A stretch of DNA of 64,000 nt from Okeania sp. SIO1I7 (GCA_010672585.1 JAAHGF010000001.1:496001-560000), one strand, 5' to 3'; numbered from the stretch's first letter, positions 26,965-38,017 are shown. Notes: generated from the sequence alone by a model not told the origin. Translations and numbers: made by a program.

Positions 26965-28300
26965 AGAAGACCCGCGCTCTCCCGTAGGGGAGCGCCGGGA
27001 TGAATGCCAATCAATGTTGCGGTTTCACACAGAGTATGTTAAAATGTAAACATAAGAATAAGCAAGCAGTAAATGGTTGAGAAAGCTTACAAGTTTAGAT
27101 TCTATCCTACTCCAGAACAGGAAAACCTGTTGCGCAGAACATTGGGTTGTGTGCGCCTAATCTACAATAAGGCTTTAGCTGCGAGAACTCAAGCTTGGTA
27201 TGAAAACAAAGAGCGAGTAAGCTACAAACAAACTTCAGCTATGCTTACTTTATGGAAAAAACAGGAAGATTTAGATTTCCTTACTGAAGTAAGCAGTGTA
27301 CCATTACAGCAAGGCTTGAGACATCTACAAACAGCTTTCACTAACTTTTTTAGTGGACGTACTAAATATCCTAATTTTAAGAAAAAACGTAATGGTGGTA
27401 GTGCTGAGTTTACGAAGTCTGCATTTAAGTGGAAAGATGGTCAAGTTTATCTAGCAAAATGCGCAGCACCATTACCCATTAGGTGGAGTAGGCAACTACC
27501 ACCAGGTTGTGTACCTAGCACAATTACAGTTAAGCTTGATCCTAGCAGCAGATGGTCAATATCTTTGAGAGTTAATGATACTAGAAATTTCAAACTAAAG
27601 CCAACTAACAAACAAGTAGGTATTGACTTAGGTATAACCAGTCTTTTAACTACCAGTAATGGAGAAAAAGTAGCCAACCCTAAGAATCATTACAAATTAC
27701 ACAAGAAACTGAGGTTAGCTCAGAAGTCTCTAAAGAGAAAAACTAAGGGGTCTAATAACTATCAAAAAGCTAGGCTGATTTTAGCTAGGATACACGCAAA
27801 AATTAAAGATTCAAGGCTTGACTATACTCATCAGCTAACAACTCAACTAATTAGAGAAAATCAAACTATTGTAGTTGAAGATTTAGCGGTAAAAAATATG
27901 GTCAAGAATCACAAACTAGCAAGAGCAATTAGTGATGCCAACTGGGGAGAATTAGTCAGGCAATTAGAGTATAAGGCTGATTGGTATGGCCGAGAGTTAA
28001 TCAAAATTGATAGATATTTCCCTAGTTCCAAGCGTTGTTCTAATTGCGGTCATGTAGTGGATAAATTACCTCTAAGTATCAGAGAGTGGGATTGTCCAGA
28101 GTGTGGTAGCCACCATGACCGGGACATTAATGCAAGTATCAATATATTGGCTGCGGGACTCGCAGTGTCAGTCTGTGGAGCGACTGTAAGACCATCTGAG
28201 AGTAAATCTCCGAAGGCGGGTGCATTGAAACAGAAAGTCTCTAACAGTGATGCTAGGGAATCCCGCGCTGTCTCGTAGAGCAGCGTCGGGAGGATGTCAA
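26965..28300 (+). mobile_element. IS200/IS605-group element carrying only tnpB
   Basis: The left-end hairpin is at 26971-26999 (CCCGCGCTC ... GAGCGCCGGG) followed by ATGAATGCC. The right-end hairpin is at 28262-28290 (CCCGCGCTG ... CAGCGTCGGG) followed by AGGATGTCAA. A single intact tnpB lies between and its stop codon is inside the right hairpin. There is no tnpA (Y1 transposase), so movement would need one in trans. The exact outer borders cannot be fixed without an empty site. Confidence 0.8.
27073..28278 (+). CDS. tnpB: TnpB, RNA-guided nuclease of IS200/IS605 group
   Basis: 401 residues, apparently intact. An N-terminal helix-turn-helix (KAYKFRFYPTPEQENLLRRT) is followed by the RuvC-like core: Asp185 in VGIDLGITSLL, Glu269 in TIVVEDLAVKNM and Asp351 in DRDINASINI. 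The zinc ribbon has Cys322, 325, 341 and 344 (CSNCG and CPECG). All three catalytic acids and four zinc ligands are present, so it should be active. TnpB proteins use an RNA from the element's 3' end (overlapping the gene's end and right end) to guide cleavage next to a short motif. The tail after about residue 365 (SPKAGALKQKVSNSDARESR) is variable and overlaps that RNA. Confidence 0.92.
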   Translation: MVEKAYKFRFYPTPEQENLLRRTLGCVRLIYNKALAARTQAWYENKERVSYKQTSAMLTLWKKQEDLDFLTEVSSVPLQQGLRHLQTAFTNFFSGRTKYPNFKKKRNGGSAEFTKSAFKWKDGQVYLAKCAAPLPIRWSRQLPPGCVPSTITVKLDPSSRWSISLRVNDTRNFKLKPTNKQVGIDLGITSLLTTSNGEKVANPKNHYKLHKKLRLAQKSLKRKTKGSNNYQKARLILARIHAKIKDSRLDYTHQLTTQLIRENQTIVVEDLAVKNMVKNHKLARAISDANWGELVRQLEYKADWYGRELIKIDRYFPSSKRCSNCGHVVDKLPLSIREWDCPECGSHHDRDINASINILAAGLAVSVCGATVRPSESKSPKAGALKQKVSNSDARESRAVS

Positions 28301-29224
28301 ACAAATAGTGTTAGCAGAATAAAAGTAATATCAAGTCTATTCAATTAGTGATTAAAATTAGGTTGCTAAAGATAATGCTCCCCAATCTGACTCTTAAGCA
28401 ATTATTTATTCAGTATTTAATCAGATTTTGTCGGCAGCCTAAGATAATGCTGCCCATCCTGACTTTTAAGTAATTATTTATTCAGTATTTAACTAGAAAT
28501 GATATGACATTTAGCTAAACTTGATATAACAAAATAAATAAGTATATTAGCCTTGTTTAAACTGATTGAGTAACTTTATATAAATTAGCATTTAGTTATC
28601 AGCTTTGTTTGTTGATCTTTGAGAAAAAGTAAAGAAAAAATCATCCATTCTATGCTTGCTGGAGAAAAATTCATGGTGTATATTATGAATTTCTATATCA
28701 TTTACTCTGAAAATTAGTCTTGAAAAACTAAATAGGAACACAATAAATTTTAATATCTGTAAATAATAAAATAATATTTGTAAATAACCAAATGATGTGA
28801 ATATCATAATCACCCATTTGGAGGAAGCATTCGAGTTGCTGTCTGTCTTAAAATTAATATTTATAGATAATTAAGAAGAGGCTAGTACTCTACTTTCTAA
28901 TCTATTTCTAATACATTTGGCGTAGTATATAACCAGAGAAACACCTAGTTAAAAAAATCGTCTATATATAATATAGACAAGGTTAACTAGCTATCAGCTT
29001 TTCCGTTCCGGAATGCTGCGCAAACAGCATTTAGCTGGAGCGCTAAAAAAAATCAAGGGTTTAAGTCCCCCACTATATTTGAAAAAATTAGTGGTGCGCT
29101 TTTTATGGGGTTTTAATCTCCCATTATACACCCTAAAAATGCTGACTGCCGAAGTGCTGATAGCTTACTGCTACTTCAACAAATCAACATCTATCTACCA
29201 TCTATTTTTAAGGGAACATTTCCA
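28279..29224. other. Intergenic region with 72 bp direct repeat and R4
   Basis: After the tnpB right end, a roughly 55 bp block (AAGATAATGCT ... TTATTTATTCAGTATTTAA) occurs at 28369 and 28441, 72 bp apart. R4 cores lie near 29005-29032. The rest is AT-rich with no supported gene. Confidence 0.65.
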
Positions 29225-30853
29225 ATGTCTACCATCAACATCTATCAATCCTTATCTACCAAAAAATCTATCGAATTCTTTGGTTTTTCGACCGAACCCA
29301 AAACAGAGGAACAAATAGTCTTTATAGACTCTCATGTCGAGGATTATCAGGGTTTAGCTACAGAAGTTTTGTCAGGGATAAAAGTAGTTATTCTTCACCC
29401 CAATGATAATGGTATTCAGCAGATTACCAAAGTTATCAAGAAATATTCTCAAATATCATCCATACATATAGTTTCTCACGGTGCGCCAGGTTGTTTACAG
29501 TTGGGTAATAGCCAATTAAATATTGATAGTATTAATCATAGTTATGCCGAAGAATTAGAAACTTGGTCGGTGACTAATATATTACTCTATGGTTGTAATG
29601 TCGCTGCTTCCGATGCAGGTACAGAATTTTTGGAAAAGCTGCATCAGCTAACAGGTGCAAATATTGCAGCTTCTGCTAGACCAACAGGTAGTGCTGCTTT
29701 AGGTGGTGACTGGGAGTTGGAAGTTACTACAGGTGAGATTGAGGTTGGTCTGGCATTTAGCGATCGGGTTGAACATCAGTGGGAGCATATTCTAGCTGAA
29801 TTTGAGCAACAGCCATATTTTTATCAGGTTATTTCTGGTCAGTTAAGAATATACAATCCTCTCACAGGTGACTATGAAGAACTAGGAGTCCCTGTAGCTC
29901 CTGTATATAATGCCACTGGGTATAATATACAAGATAACTTTCTTTATGGAATTCAAATTACAGATAATGATGTTAATGGGGGGACAGCAGGAGATGTTAT
30001 TAGGATTAATTCTGATGGCACAATTGAGAATTTAGGTTTTACTGTAACTGGAACTCAAAAATTAAATTCAGGGGATGTAGACGATCAAGGTAATCTCTGG
30101 GTACGAACAGGTGATACACAACTTAAAAAAATTAATCTGACTACTGGCGCTCAAGAAGAGATTAATCTTACTGGAGATAGCTTAGAGGGTGTTGTAGACA
30201 TAGTATACAACAGAAGAGATGTTGATGACAACGAATTCTTCTACGGAACAGATGGCGATGGCAGTCTATATACAATCAATTTACAAGATAACAGTATTAC
30301 TCGTACAGCAGTATTGAATTTGCCTGGTGGAGAGGAGTTTGGTGCTGCATGGATAGATCGTGATGGCGAACTATATGTTAGCCGTAACAACGTAGGAGAA
30401 TTTTATCGTGTTGATGGTTATGAGACAGATTCTCCCACAGCGACTTTCGTTTCTAATGCTGAAGAGACAAGCAATAACGATGGAATGTCAGACCCAAGAC
30501 AACCATCGCCGTTTGAAGTTCCGTTTATTAATCCTGATAACGATCCTGGTACTCCTGCTTTCACTAATGAAGAAACCTTTACTGAAGGCGATCCTGGTGT
30601 TGGTATAGTTGATGATAGTGTAGAAATCCGAGATTTTGACGGGACAACAGTAGATGGTGGAAATATTCAAAGCGCAACTATTACCCTGACTCCTGAGACT
30701 ATTCAAGCTGATGATACGTTGTTCTTAGCTTCAGCTTTACCTGTTGGTATAACTGCTAGAGACCAGAATGGGAATATCATTGATGTTAGTGATGGTAGTG
30801 CTAGTACTATTACCGCTATTACCTTGACAGCAGATGATAGCTTTACGGTTTAA
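29225..30853 (+). CDS. DUF4347-domain surface protein, truncated
   Basis: 542 residues. Residues about 30-195 are a DUF4347 domain (VFIDSHVEDYQGLA, IHIVSHGAPGCLQLG, NILLYGCNVAASDAG, ASARPTGSAALGGDWELE), normally the N-terminus of very large adhesin or calcium-binding proteins. Residues about 200-430 contain propeller-like strands (SLYTINLQDNSI, EFYRVDGYETD). The last part starts a cadherin-like or Ig-like repeat domain and stops abruptly at TLTADDSFTV. The next bases belong to a transposase remnant on the other strand, so the gene has almost certainly lost its 3' part. There is no classic signal peptide; these proteins usually leave by type I export using a C-terminal signal that is now gone. 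Confidence 0.75.
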   Translation: MSTINIYQSLSTKKSIEFFGFSTEPKTEEQIVFIDSHVEDYQGLATEVLSGIKVVILHPNDNGIQQITKVIKKYSQISSIHIVSHGAPGCLQLGNSQLNIDSINHSYAEELETWSVTNILLYGCNVAASDAGTEFLEKLHQLTGANIAASARPTGSAALGGDWELEVTTGEIEVGLAFSDRVEHQWEHILAEFEQQPYFYQVISGQLRIYNPLTGDYEELGVPVAPVYNATGYNIQDNFLYGIQITDNDVNGGTAGDVIRINSDGTIENLGFTVTGTQKLNSGDVDDQGNLWVRTGDTQLKKINLTTGAQEEINLTGDSLEGVVDIVYNRRDVDDNEFFYGTDGDGSLYTINLQDNSITRTAVLNLPGGEEFGAAWIDRDGELYVSRNNVGEFYRVDGYETDSPTATFVSNAEETSNNDGMSDPRQPSPFEVPFINPDNDPGTPAFTNEETFTEGDPGVGIVDDSVEIRDFDGTTVDGGNIQSATITLTPETIQADDTLFLASALPVGITARDQNGNIIDVSDGSASTITAITLTADDSFTV

Positions 30854-31060
30854 TCCTGTTAATGCTCTGAGTAACCTATCTTGTTTTAAGGCTCGTTCAA
30901 TATTTAGCATTCTTCTGGCCAATTTCTGCTTGAACCATTTTACCTTATTTCCCAACAACTCTAATAGCTTTTTTAACTATTCATACTTAATACCTAATAA
31001 ACACTGTGTTTCTTGAGGATTATTCTGAATATTTTCAAGTAAACTGGTCATATTTTCTGA
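30840..31060 (-). pseudogene. Transposase N-terminal remnant
   Basis: On the minus strand an ATG near 31053 begins MTSLLENIQNNPQETQCLLG, IKYE, a stop, then LKKLLELLG; a further frame gives KVKWFKQKLARRMLNIERAL. The start is typical of IS5-like (Tnp_4 helix-turn-helix) transposases of cyanobacteria, as I recall them. Only the first part is left, with an in-frame TAG, and its broken end meets the truncated DUF4347 gene. Confidence 0.5.
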
Positions 31061-31294
31061 CCTAAAATCACATTTTATATTATTTGATCACAATTAATTT
31101 ATTTTTCAGAGATGTCTAATAAATGGTATCAAAGCTATTTATTCTGACTGTACGTTGTCAATCCGACGGCTCCCCTACCTGACTCCTGACTCCTAAGAAA
31201 TAACCTAGTTATTTGTAGCAAATATTTATCAAATTGGTATAATAGCCCTTTGTACTCTGACAATTTGGATTTAATCTCTCATCCTACCTGAGAA
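30854..31294. other. Intergenic region with transposase remnant
   Basis: Apart from the remnant above, it holds CCTGACTCCTGACTCC heptads (about 31180-31197) and AT-rich sequence. No intact gene. Confidence 0.6.
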
Positions 31295-32275
31295 TTACTT
31301 CTGCAAAATCCTTATTACATCTGGGCCTAAAGGAATAATTCCACCAGGGTTAAGAGGAAAAAGATTACCATAATAATCTCGTTTAACTGCTTCTAAATTA
31401 CAAGTATCTGCTATTCCAGGAAGTTGATATAAATTTCGTAGATAAGCACTTAAATATTGATAGTCCTGAATTCGCCGCAAGTTACACTTAAATAGACCAT
31501 AATAAACAACATCAAACCGGAATAATGTAGTAAACAAACGTACATCTGTTAATGTTACTGTCTCACCACAAAGATACTTACTGGTCGAAAGTGTATTATC
31601 AATTTCATCTAAAGTAGTAAATAGTTCCTGACAAGCTTTTTCATAAGCTTCCTGAGTTTGGGCAAATCCACAACGATAAACTCCATTATTAACTGTGTGG
31701 TAAATTTTGTCATTCCACTCGTCTATTTTGGTTTTTAATTGTTCTGGATAAAGGTCAAGATGAGGATTTTTGGCAAACTGATTAAATTCAGCATTGAGCA
31801 TCACAATAATATCTGCACTCTCATTATTCACAATAGTTTTTGTCTGCTCATCCCATAGCACAGGTACAGTGGCGCGTCCATTATAACCAGGCTTTGCTAA
31901 ATTATATAATTCCGGTAGACTAAAACATCCTTCTTGTTCCTCTTCCAATACCCAAATACCTCGATCGCCTGCTGGAGAAGCAATAGTTACTGGAATAGCA
32001 TCTTCCAAACCTTTGAGCGATCGAACAACTAGAGTTCGATGTGCCCAGGGACAACCTAGTCCGACAAATAGACGATAACGTTTAGTAGCTGGTTGATATT
32101 TGTTTTCTGCTTGTATCCCTACTGTTTCTCTAAATAGACTAGCAGGACGAATGTATTCTCCTGAATTATTGCGTGGGGCAAGTTTTGACATCATTATTTG
32201 CCAGAGACTTGTCCAAACCCATTTTCCTAATTTTATTGTCAGAGAAGGTGGAAGTGATTTGCGTTTGTTAACCAT
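31295..32275 (-). CDS. Glutathionyl-hydroquinone reductase (omega/xi-class GST)
   Basis: 326 residues, matching the ECM4/YqjG family in length and order. The thioredoxin-fold site GLGCPWAHRTLV places the catalytic Cys at 75. VPVLWDEQTKTIVNNESADI is the glutathione-binding region, and the all-alpha C-terminal domain follows (YRCGFAQTQEAYEKACQELF, YLCGETVTLTDVRLFTTLFR). The enzyme reduces glutathionyl-hydroquinones to hydroquinones and free glutathione in the cytosol. It stands alone between repeat-containing gaps. The start at 32275 has about 35 extra N-terminal residues, which is normal in the family. Confidence 0.9.
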   Translation of the reverse strand: MVNKRKSLPPSLTIKLGKWVWTSLWQIMMSKLAPRNNSGEYIRPASLFRETVGIQAENKYQPATKRYRLFVGLGCPWAHRTLVVRSLKGLEDAIPVTIASPAGDRGIWVLEEEQEGCFSLPELYNLAKPGYNGRATVPVLWDEQTKTIVNNESADIIVMLNAEFNQFAKNPHLDLYPEQLKTKIDEWNDKIYHTVNNGVYRCGFAQTQEAYEKACQELFTTLDEIDNTLSTSKYLCGETVTLTDVRLFTTLFRFDVVYYGLFKCNLRRIQDYQYLSAYLRNLYQLPGIADTCNLEAVKRDYYGNLFPLNPGGIIPLGPDVIRILQK

Positions 32276-32676
32276 TTGTTTTTTTTGAATTTAATAACTC
32301 AATAGCGATCGCAAGGAACGAGTTGTTGAAAACATACACTGATGATGAATCTAATTATTTTTGGCACAATTTTATTTACTTTTCCTATGTTGCCCATACC
32401 TTACTATCATAAGTATTAACTTAAAAAAATTGAGAGTTTGGAAACCCTAGTTTTTCAAAATTTGTAACTACTAAATATCCATTAATATTTTTCAGCATTC
32501 TTTACTTTGGCTTACAAAAATAAAATAAGGTGTGGCTACATTTTAATGGTCGTGCATTGTAATTATTTTTGTTACCAGACACGATAGTGGGAGCATCTTG
32601 CTCCCATAAAGGGCTATTTTTTGTCTACATACACCATTACTATGCAGAACTACCTAAAATAAAACTATAAATATTA

Positions 32677-32786
32677 ATTACCGAATAATTAAGGTTTAAA
32701 ACCTCTCCTTTAAAGGAGAAACAAGAAAAAATTTTCCTTTGAGTCGATCCTCTTCTTTTTGATTAATTATTAATTATTAATTGTTG
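32677..32786 (-). repeat. R1b repeat element
   Basis: Starts TTACCGAATAATTAAGGTTT and contains CCTCTCCTTTAAAGGAG, AAATTTTCCTTTGAGTCGAT and the TTAATTATTAATTGTTGAAA end. It shares its ends with R1 but has a different centre, like the copies at 52.5 and 61.0 kb. Confidence 0.65.
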
Positions 32787-32790
32787 AAAA

Positions 32791-32817
32791 AAACCCCCTA
32801 CCAAAGGCAGGAGGTTT
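32791..32817 (-). terminator. Rho-independent terminator of psaA-psaB
   Basis: On the minus strand AAACCTCCTGCC pairs with GGTAGGGGGTTT (10 of 12 pairs) around a TTT loop and is followed by TTTT. It lies about 45 bases after the psaB stop. Confidence 0.75.
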
Positions 32818-32863
32818 AATTTAATTAACCTACTAAACTAAGTTTGCTGCTAATCTCAAGAAA

Positions 32864-35092
32864 TTAACCAAACTTACCAGCAGTAGAGGCTATTAGGAAG
32901 GCAGCGTAGGTGAGGACAAAGCCTACTGTGAAGTGAGCTAAACCTACCACACGAGCTTGAACGATAGAAAGAGCAACAGGCTTATCTTTCCAGCGAACCA
33001 GGTTAGCTAGAGGAGTACGCTCATGTGCCCAAACTATAGTTTCAATTAGCTCTTGCCAGTAACCACGCCAAGAGATGAGGAACATGAAACCAGTTGCCCA
33101 AACTAGGTGTCCGAAGAGGAACATCCAAGCCCAAACAGATAGGTTATTAGTTCCATAAGGGTTATAACCGTTAATTAACTGAGAAGAGTTCAACCACAGA
33201 TAATCACGGAACCAACCCATTAGATAAGTAGAAGATTCGTTGAACTGAGCAACGTTACCTTGCCAAACAGCTAGATGTTTCCAGTGCCAGTAGAACGTCA
33301 GCCACGCAATGGTGTTTAACATCCAGAACATAGATAGGTAGAAGGAGTCCCAAGCAGAGATATCGCAAGTACCACCACGACCAGGGCCATCGCAAGGGAA
33401 TGCGTAACCGAAGTCTTTCTTGTCTGGCATTAATTTAGAACCACGAGCATCCAAAGCACCTTTAACTAAAATCAAAGTGGTGGTATGCAAACCTAGAGCG
33501 ATCGCATGGTGTACCAAGAAATCGCCAGGACCGATGGTTAAGAATAAAGAGTTAGTACCGCTGTTAATAGCATCTAACCAGCCTGGTAGCCATACGTTAC
33601 CAGCATTCGGCCAAGCTGTAGCAGCAATACTATCAGGGTTTGACAACAGCACATCCATGCCGTATAAAGCTTTCCCGGAAGCAGCTTGAACAAACTGAGC
33701 AAATACAGGCTCAATCAAGATTTGCTTTTCAGGAGTACCAAAAGCAACCACTACATCATTGTGGACATAAAGACCTAGAGTGTGGAAACCTAAGAATAGA
33801 GAGACCCAGCTCAAGTGAGAGATGATTGCCTCTTTGTGCTGTAATACACGATCCAGCACGTTGCCTTTGTTTTGCTCGGAATCATAATCCCGTACTAGGA
33901 AAATAGCACCGTGAGCAAATGCACCTACCATGATGAAACCAGCAATATACTGGTGGTGGGTGTAAAGTGCTGCCATTGTTGTATAATCCCTGGCAATAAA
34001 AGCATAAGGAGGCAAAGCATACATATGCTGTGCTACCAAGGAAGTGATTACACCTAGAGAAGCTAGAGCTAAAGCTAACTGGAAGTGTAGAGAGTTGTTG
34101 AGAGTTTCATACAACCCTTGGTGAGGTAGGTTGAACTGACCTTCACTATTACCACCGACTAAACCAGCTTTGGAGTCAAGCATTTCTTTGATGCTGTGAC
34201 CAATACCAAAGTTAGTCCGGTACATATGACCAGCTACGATAAAGATTACTGCGATCGCCAAGTGGTGATGAGCCATATCAGTCAACCACAGGGACTCAGT
34301 TTGAGGATGGAAACCACCCAAGAAAGTCAGAATTGCAGTTCCCGCACCTTCTGAAGTACCAAACACATGGCTGGCAGTATCAGGGTTTTGAGCGTAAACG
34401 CCCCAATTTCCTGTAAAGAAAGGAGCTAAACCTGCGGGGTGAGGCATAGTTGTCAGGAAGTTATCCCAACCAACGTGCTGTCCGCGAGATTCTGGAATTG
34501 CAACGTGAACCAAGTGACCAGTCCAAGCTAAGGAACTAACACCAAATAGACCTGCTAAGTGGTGATTGAGGCGAGATTCAGCATTTTTGAACCAAGCGAG
34601 ACTAGGACGGAACTTGGGCTGGAGGTGTAACCAACCAGCGAACAGCATGATGGATGCCAAGATCAGGAGGAATATAGAACCCTGATATAGGTCTCCATTT
34701 GTTCTCATGCCGATGGTGTACCACCAGTGGTAAACACCAGAGTATGCGATATCTACTGGGTTAGAGGCACCTGCTTGAGTGAAAGCATCTACTGCAGGTT
34801 GACCGAATTGAGGGTCCCAAATCGCATGGGCGATTGGACGTATATTCAGAGGATCTTTAATCCACTGTTCAAAGTTTCCTTGCCAGGCAACGTGGAATAA
34901 GCTACCGGATGTCCAGAGGAAAATGATTGCTAGATGGCCGAAGTGGGAGGCAAAAATCTTTTGGTAAAGATTTTCCTCAGTCATACCATCATGGGTCTCA
35001 AAGTCGTGAGCTGTAGCTATCCCGTACCAGATCCGACGGGTGGTTGGATCTTGTGCCAGGTCTTGGCTAAATTTTGGGAATTTTGTGGCCAT
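32864..35092 (-). CDS. psaB: Photosystem I P700 apoprotein A2
   Basis: 742 residues, full length. PsaB is the second core subunit of photosystem I in the thylakoid membrane, with eleven membrane helices. It binds P700, A0, phylloquinone, many chlorophylls and, with PsaA, the FX [4Fe-4S] cluster. The FX loop [12 protein letters not shown] supplies two of the four cysteine ligands, and many His residues in helices (for example [31 protein letters not shown]) ligate chlorophyll. The start [20 protein letters not shown] is typical. It lies 108 bases downstream of psaA in the usual operon and is followed by a hairpin terminator. Confidence 0.99.
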   Translation of the reverse strand: MATKFPKFSQDLAQDPTTRRIWYGIATAHDFETHDGMTEENLYQKIFASHFGHLAIIFLWTSGSLFHVAWQGNFEQWIKDPLNIRPIAHAIWDPQFGQPAVDAFTQAGASNPVDIAYSGVYHWWYTIGMRTNGDLYQGSIFLLILASIMLFAGWLHLQPKFRPSLAWFKNAESRLNHHLAGLFGVSSLAWTGHLVHVAIPESRGQHVGWDNFLTTMPHPAGLAPFFTGNWGVYAQNPDTASHVFGTSEGAGTAILTFLGGFHPQTESLWLTDMAHHHLAIAVIFIVAGHMYRTNFGIGHSIKEMLDSKAGLVGGNSEGQFNLPHQGLYETLNNSLHFQLALALASLGVITSLVAQHMYALPPYAFIARDYTTMAALYTHHQYIAGFIMVGAFAHGAIFLVRDYDSEQNKGNVLDRVLQHKEAIISHLSWVSLFLGFHTLGLYVHNDVVVAFGTPEKQILIEPVFAQFVQAASGKALYGMDVLLSNPDSIAATAWPNAGNVWLPGWLDAINSGTNSLFLTIGPGDFLVHHAIALGLHTTTLILVKGALDARGSKLMPDKKDFGYAFPCDGPGRGGTCDISAWDSFYLSMFWMLNTIAWLTFYWHWKHLAVWQGNVAQFNESSTYLMGWFRDYLWLNSSQLINGYNPYGTNNLSVWAWMFLFGHLVWATGFMFLISWRGYWQELIETIVWAHERTPLANLVRWKDKPVALSIVQARVVGLAHFTVGFVLTYAAFLIASTAGKFG

Positions 35093-35200
35093 AAATATTT
35101 GATCTAAATGTCTCGCGTGTATCTGAGAATCGTTTAGATTGAATTGGGGATTGAGGATCGTTCAATCCCCAAGCAAGAATCTTAAAACGCTATTGCATTC

Positions 35201-37462
35201 TTATCCTACTGAAATTATTCGAGCCAGGAAGAATGCCCAGGTTGTGACAATTCCGCCCAGGAGATAGTGAGCTACCCCCACTGCCCGACCTTGAATGATG
35301 CTTAGAGCGCGTGGCTGAATTGCTGGAGCAACCTTTAACTTATTATGAGCCCAAACTATAGACTCGATCAACTCTTGCCAGTAGCCACGACCACTGAACA
35401 GGAACATTAAGCTAAATGCCCAAACAAAGTGTGCAGCTAAGAACATCAAACCGTAGGCAGACAGAGCTGAACCGTAGGATGTAATTACATTTGAAGCTTG
35501 TGCCCAAAGGAAGTCACGCAACCAACCGTTAATGGTAATTGCACTTTGTGCAAAGTTACCGTAAGTGATATGAGATACTGTACCGTCTGGGTCTACTGTT
35601 CCCCAAATATCTGACTGCATTTTCCAGCTAAAGTGGAAAATTACAATTGATAGGGAATTATACATCCAGAACAGACCTAAGAACACATGGTCCCAACCGG
35701 AAACTTGGCAAGTACCACCACGACCAGGGCCATCGCAAGGGAACCGGAAGCCTAGTTCACTCTTATCTGGAATTAGACGAGAGTTACGCGCATACAGTAC
35801 ACCTTTGAGAAGAATCAGAGCTGTAACGTGGATAGTAAAAGCATGGATATGGTGAACCATAAAGTCCGCCGTACCCAATGTCATTGGCATCATTGCTACT
35901 TTGCCACCTACTGCTACTAAGTCGCCGCCGAAGACTGGACTAACGGATGCTAAAGCGTTAGGAGCAGTATTACCAGGAGCCAAAGTATGGAGATTTTGTA
36001 CCCACTGAGCAAAGATTGGCTGTAGTTGAATACCAGTATCAGAGAACATATCCTGGGGACGACCGAACGCCCGCAGAGTATCGTTGTGAACGTATAATCC
36101 GAAGCTGTGGAAGCCTAAGAAAATACAAACCCAGTTTAAGTGGGAAATAATAGCATCCCGGTGACGAATGACCCGATCCAACACGTTATTAACATTCTTT
36201 GCTGGTTCGTAATCCCGCACCATAAAGATAGCAGCATGAGCTCCTGCTCCAACAATCAAGAATCCGCCAATCCACATATGGTGTGTGAATAGGGATAACT
36301 GAGTTGGGTAGTCAGTCGCTATATAAGGATAAGGTGGCATTGCATACATATGATGCGCCACAATGATGCTTAGAGAACCCATCATTGCCAAGTTAATGGC
36401 TAACTGAGCGTGCCAGGAGGTTGTCAAGATTTCATAGAGACCCTTATGACCTTCACCACCAATTAGTAGTGGGTCTTTATGAGCTTCTAAGATTTCTTTC
36501 ATGCTGTGACCAATGCCCCAGTTAGTGCGGTACATATGGCCAGCTACAATGAATAATACTGCTAATGCCAAGTGATGGTGAGCTGTGTCAGATAACCACA
36601 AGCCACCTGTCACAGGGTTTAAACCACCTTTGAAGGTTAAGAAGTCAGCGTACTCGCCCCAATTTAATGTGAAGAATGGAGTTAGACCTTTAGCAAAGCT
36701 AGGGTATAACTCTGCCATCAAGCTTTTATTAAATAGAAACTCATGAGGCAGAGGAATATCCTTTGGTGCTACGCCAGAATCTAACAACTTATTAATTGGT
36801 AGAGAAACGTGAATCTGGTGGCCAGCCCAAGACAAGCAACCTAGACCCAGTAAGCCTGCCAAGTGGTGGTTCATCATTGATTCCACATTCTGGAACCATT
36901 CCAACTTAGGAGCGCGCTTATGATAATGGAACCAACCAGCAAACAGCATCAAGGCAGCCATTACTAAGGCTCCGATCGCTGTGCAATATAGTTGGAACTC
37001 ATTAGTTATGCCGGAAGCACGCCACAACTGGAATAGGCCAGAGGTGATTTGAATCCCCTGGAAACCACCGCCAACATCAGCATTTAAAATTTCTTGGCCG
37101 AAAATTGGCCATACTACTTGAGCACTTGGCTTAATCCCGATGGGATCTGTTAACCAAGCCTCATAGTTGGAAAATTTAGCGCCATGAAAATATGCGCCAC
37201 TCAACCAGATAAATATTACGGCCAGATGGCCAAAGTGTGCGCTAAAGATTTTGCGCGATACATCTTCTAAATCGCTGGTATGACTATCAAAGTCATGAGC
37301 GTCAGCGTGTAGGTTCCAAATCCAAGTTGTTGTTTTTGGCCCTTTGGCTAAAGTTCGATCGAAGTGACCTGGTTTGCCCCACTTTTCAAATGAAGTAGCT
37401 ACCGGGTCTTTATCTACGCTTACTTTTACCTTTGCCTCGCGCTCTGGAGGACTTATGGTCAT
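35201..37462 (-). CDS. psaA: Photosystem I P700 apoprotein A1
   Basis: 753 residues, full length. It is the partner of PsaB in the photosystem I core heterodimer and carries the other half of FX ([18 protein letters not shown]), P700 and antenna chlorophyll sites. The N-terminus ([20 protein letters not shown]) and C-terminal [10 protein letters not shown] match cyanobacterial PsaA. A GAGGGGAG ribosome-binding sequence stands just upstream of the ATG. The upstream region has an HLR1-like site for the light-acclimation regulator RpaB. Confidence 0.99.
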   Translation of the reverse strand: MTISPPEREAKVKVSVDKDPVATSFEKWGKPGHFDRTLAKGPKTTTWIWNLHADAHDFDSHTSDLEDVSRKIFSAHFGHLAVIFIWLSGAYFHGAKFSNYEAWLTDPIGIKPSAQVVWPIFGQEILNADVGGGFQGIQITSGLFQLWRASGITNEFQLYCTAIGALVMAALMLFAGWFHYHKRAPKLEWFQNVESMMNHHLAGLLGLGCLSWAGHQIHVSLPINKLLDSGVAPKDIPLPHEFLFNKSLMAELYPSFAKGLTPFFTLNWGEYADFLTFKGGLNPVTGGLWLSDTAHHHLALAVLFIVAGHMYRTNWGIGHSMKEILEAHKDPLLIGGEGHKGLYEILTTSWHAQLAINLAMMGSLSIIVAHHMYAMPPYPYIATDYPTQLSLFTHHMWIGGFLIVGAGAHAAIFMVRDYEPAKNVNNVLDRVIRHRDAIISHLNWVCIFLGFHSFGLYVHNDTLRAFGRPQDMFSDTGIQLQPIFAQWVQNLHTLAPGNTAPNALASVSPVFGGDLVAVGGKVAMMPMTLGTADFMVHHIHAFTIHVTALILLKGVLYARNSRLIPDKSELGFRFPCDGPGRGGTCQVSGWDHVFLGLFWMYNSLSIVIFHFSWKMQSDIWGTVDPDGTVSHITYGNFAQSAITINGWLRDFLWAQASNVITSYGSALSAYGLMFLAAHFVWAFSLMFLFSGRGYWQELIESIVWAHNKLKVAPAIQPRALSIIQGRAVGVAHYLLGGIVTTWAFFLARIISVG

Positions 37463-37513
37463 GAAGACTCTCCCCTCTGAAAGAAACTTAACTGAACTAT
37501 TGATGTTGTCAAA

Positions 37514-37531
37514 ATTGATAACATTTGTAAC
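37514..37531 (-). promoter_or_regulatory. HLR1-like RpaB site upstream of psaA
   Basis: On the minus strand the bases read GTTACAAATGTTATCAAT. The known HLR1 motif is two (G/T)TTACA(A/T)(A/T) octamers two bases apart. The first octamer is perfect and the second matches at 6 of 8 positions. It starts about 52 bases upstream of the psaA ATG. RpaB controls photosystem I genes through such sites in model cyanobacteria; binding here is an inference. Confidence 0.45.
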
Positions 37532-37633
37532 GAATTATCAATCTCTTTTGCAAATTTACAGGTTTTAGCTGTCTTTTGCAGGAATGCAACACCGCACTCT
37601 TTAGATTATGCCACAAAGTATATAAGACTTTGG

Positions 37634-37745
37634 GTGACATACTCCCACACTATACCAAATGGTTAGTGTGGGCTTCTCGCTTCCCAGTCCTGCTATTGCA
37701 TCGGACTCCACGAGCTTTAAGGACGGGATGCCCCACCGCCCTTTT
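37634..37745 (-). pseudogene. tnpB 3' fragment with right-end hairpin
   Basis: On the minus strand the frame reads KRAVGHPVLKARGVRCNS, then TGKREAHTNHLV and a stop at 37650-37652. This is the same TnpB tail as the 14 kb fragment. The hairpin arms are CCCACAC (37644-37650) and GTGTGGG (37666-37672), followed by AGTATGTCACC. The zinc-ribbon part is missing. Confidence 0.7.
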
Positions 37746-38017
37746 TGCAGAGCTAAAAACTACGCGCCTAGCTCCGCGATCAGGTTTTACGTTTACCGCC
37801 GATTCATCTGACACCAAATTGAAAATTTCGCGCGCAGGCTTCTCGACGGTTTAGCTAAATTCTTTCAAATACATAGATTCGATTTTATCGATTTGAATGT
37901 AAATGAAAGTTCTTTAGGAGATTATAAGCTTGCTTAACGAGTATAAGTTGTTTCTTTACAATTATTAAAATTTCTTTAGAACAACTTAATCAGCTATTGT
38001 TGCTTATCTCACGGTAA

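Larger units (their letters stand above)
32276..32863. other. Intergenic region with R1b repeat and psaB terminator
   Basis: A 588-base gap. It contains an R1b element (32677-32786) and the psaAB terminator hairpin (32791-32817). The rest is AT-rich without a gene. Confidence 0.65.
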
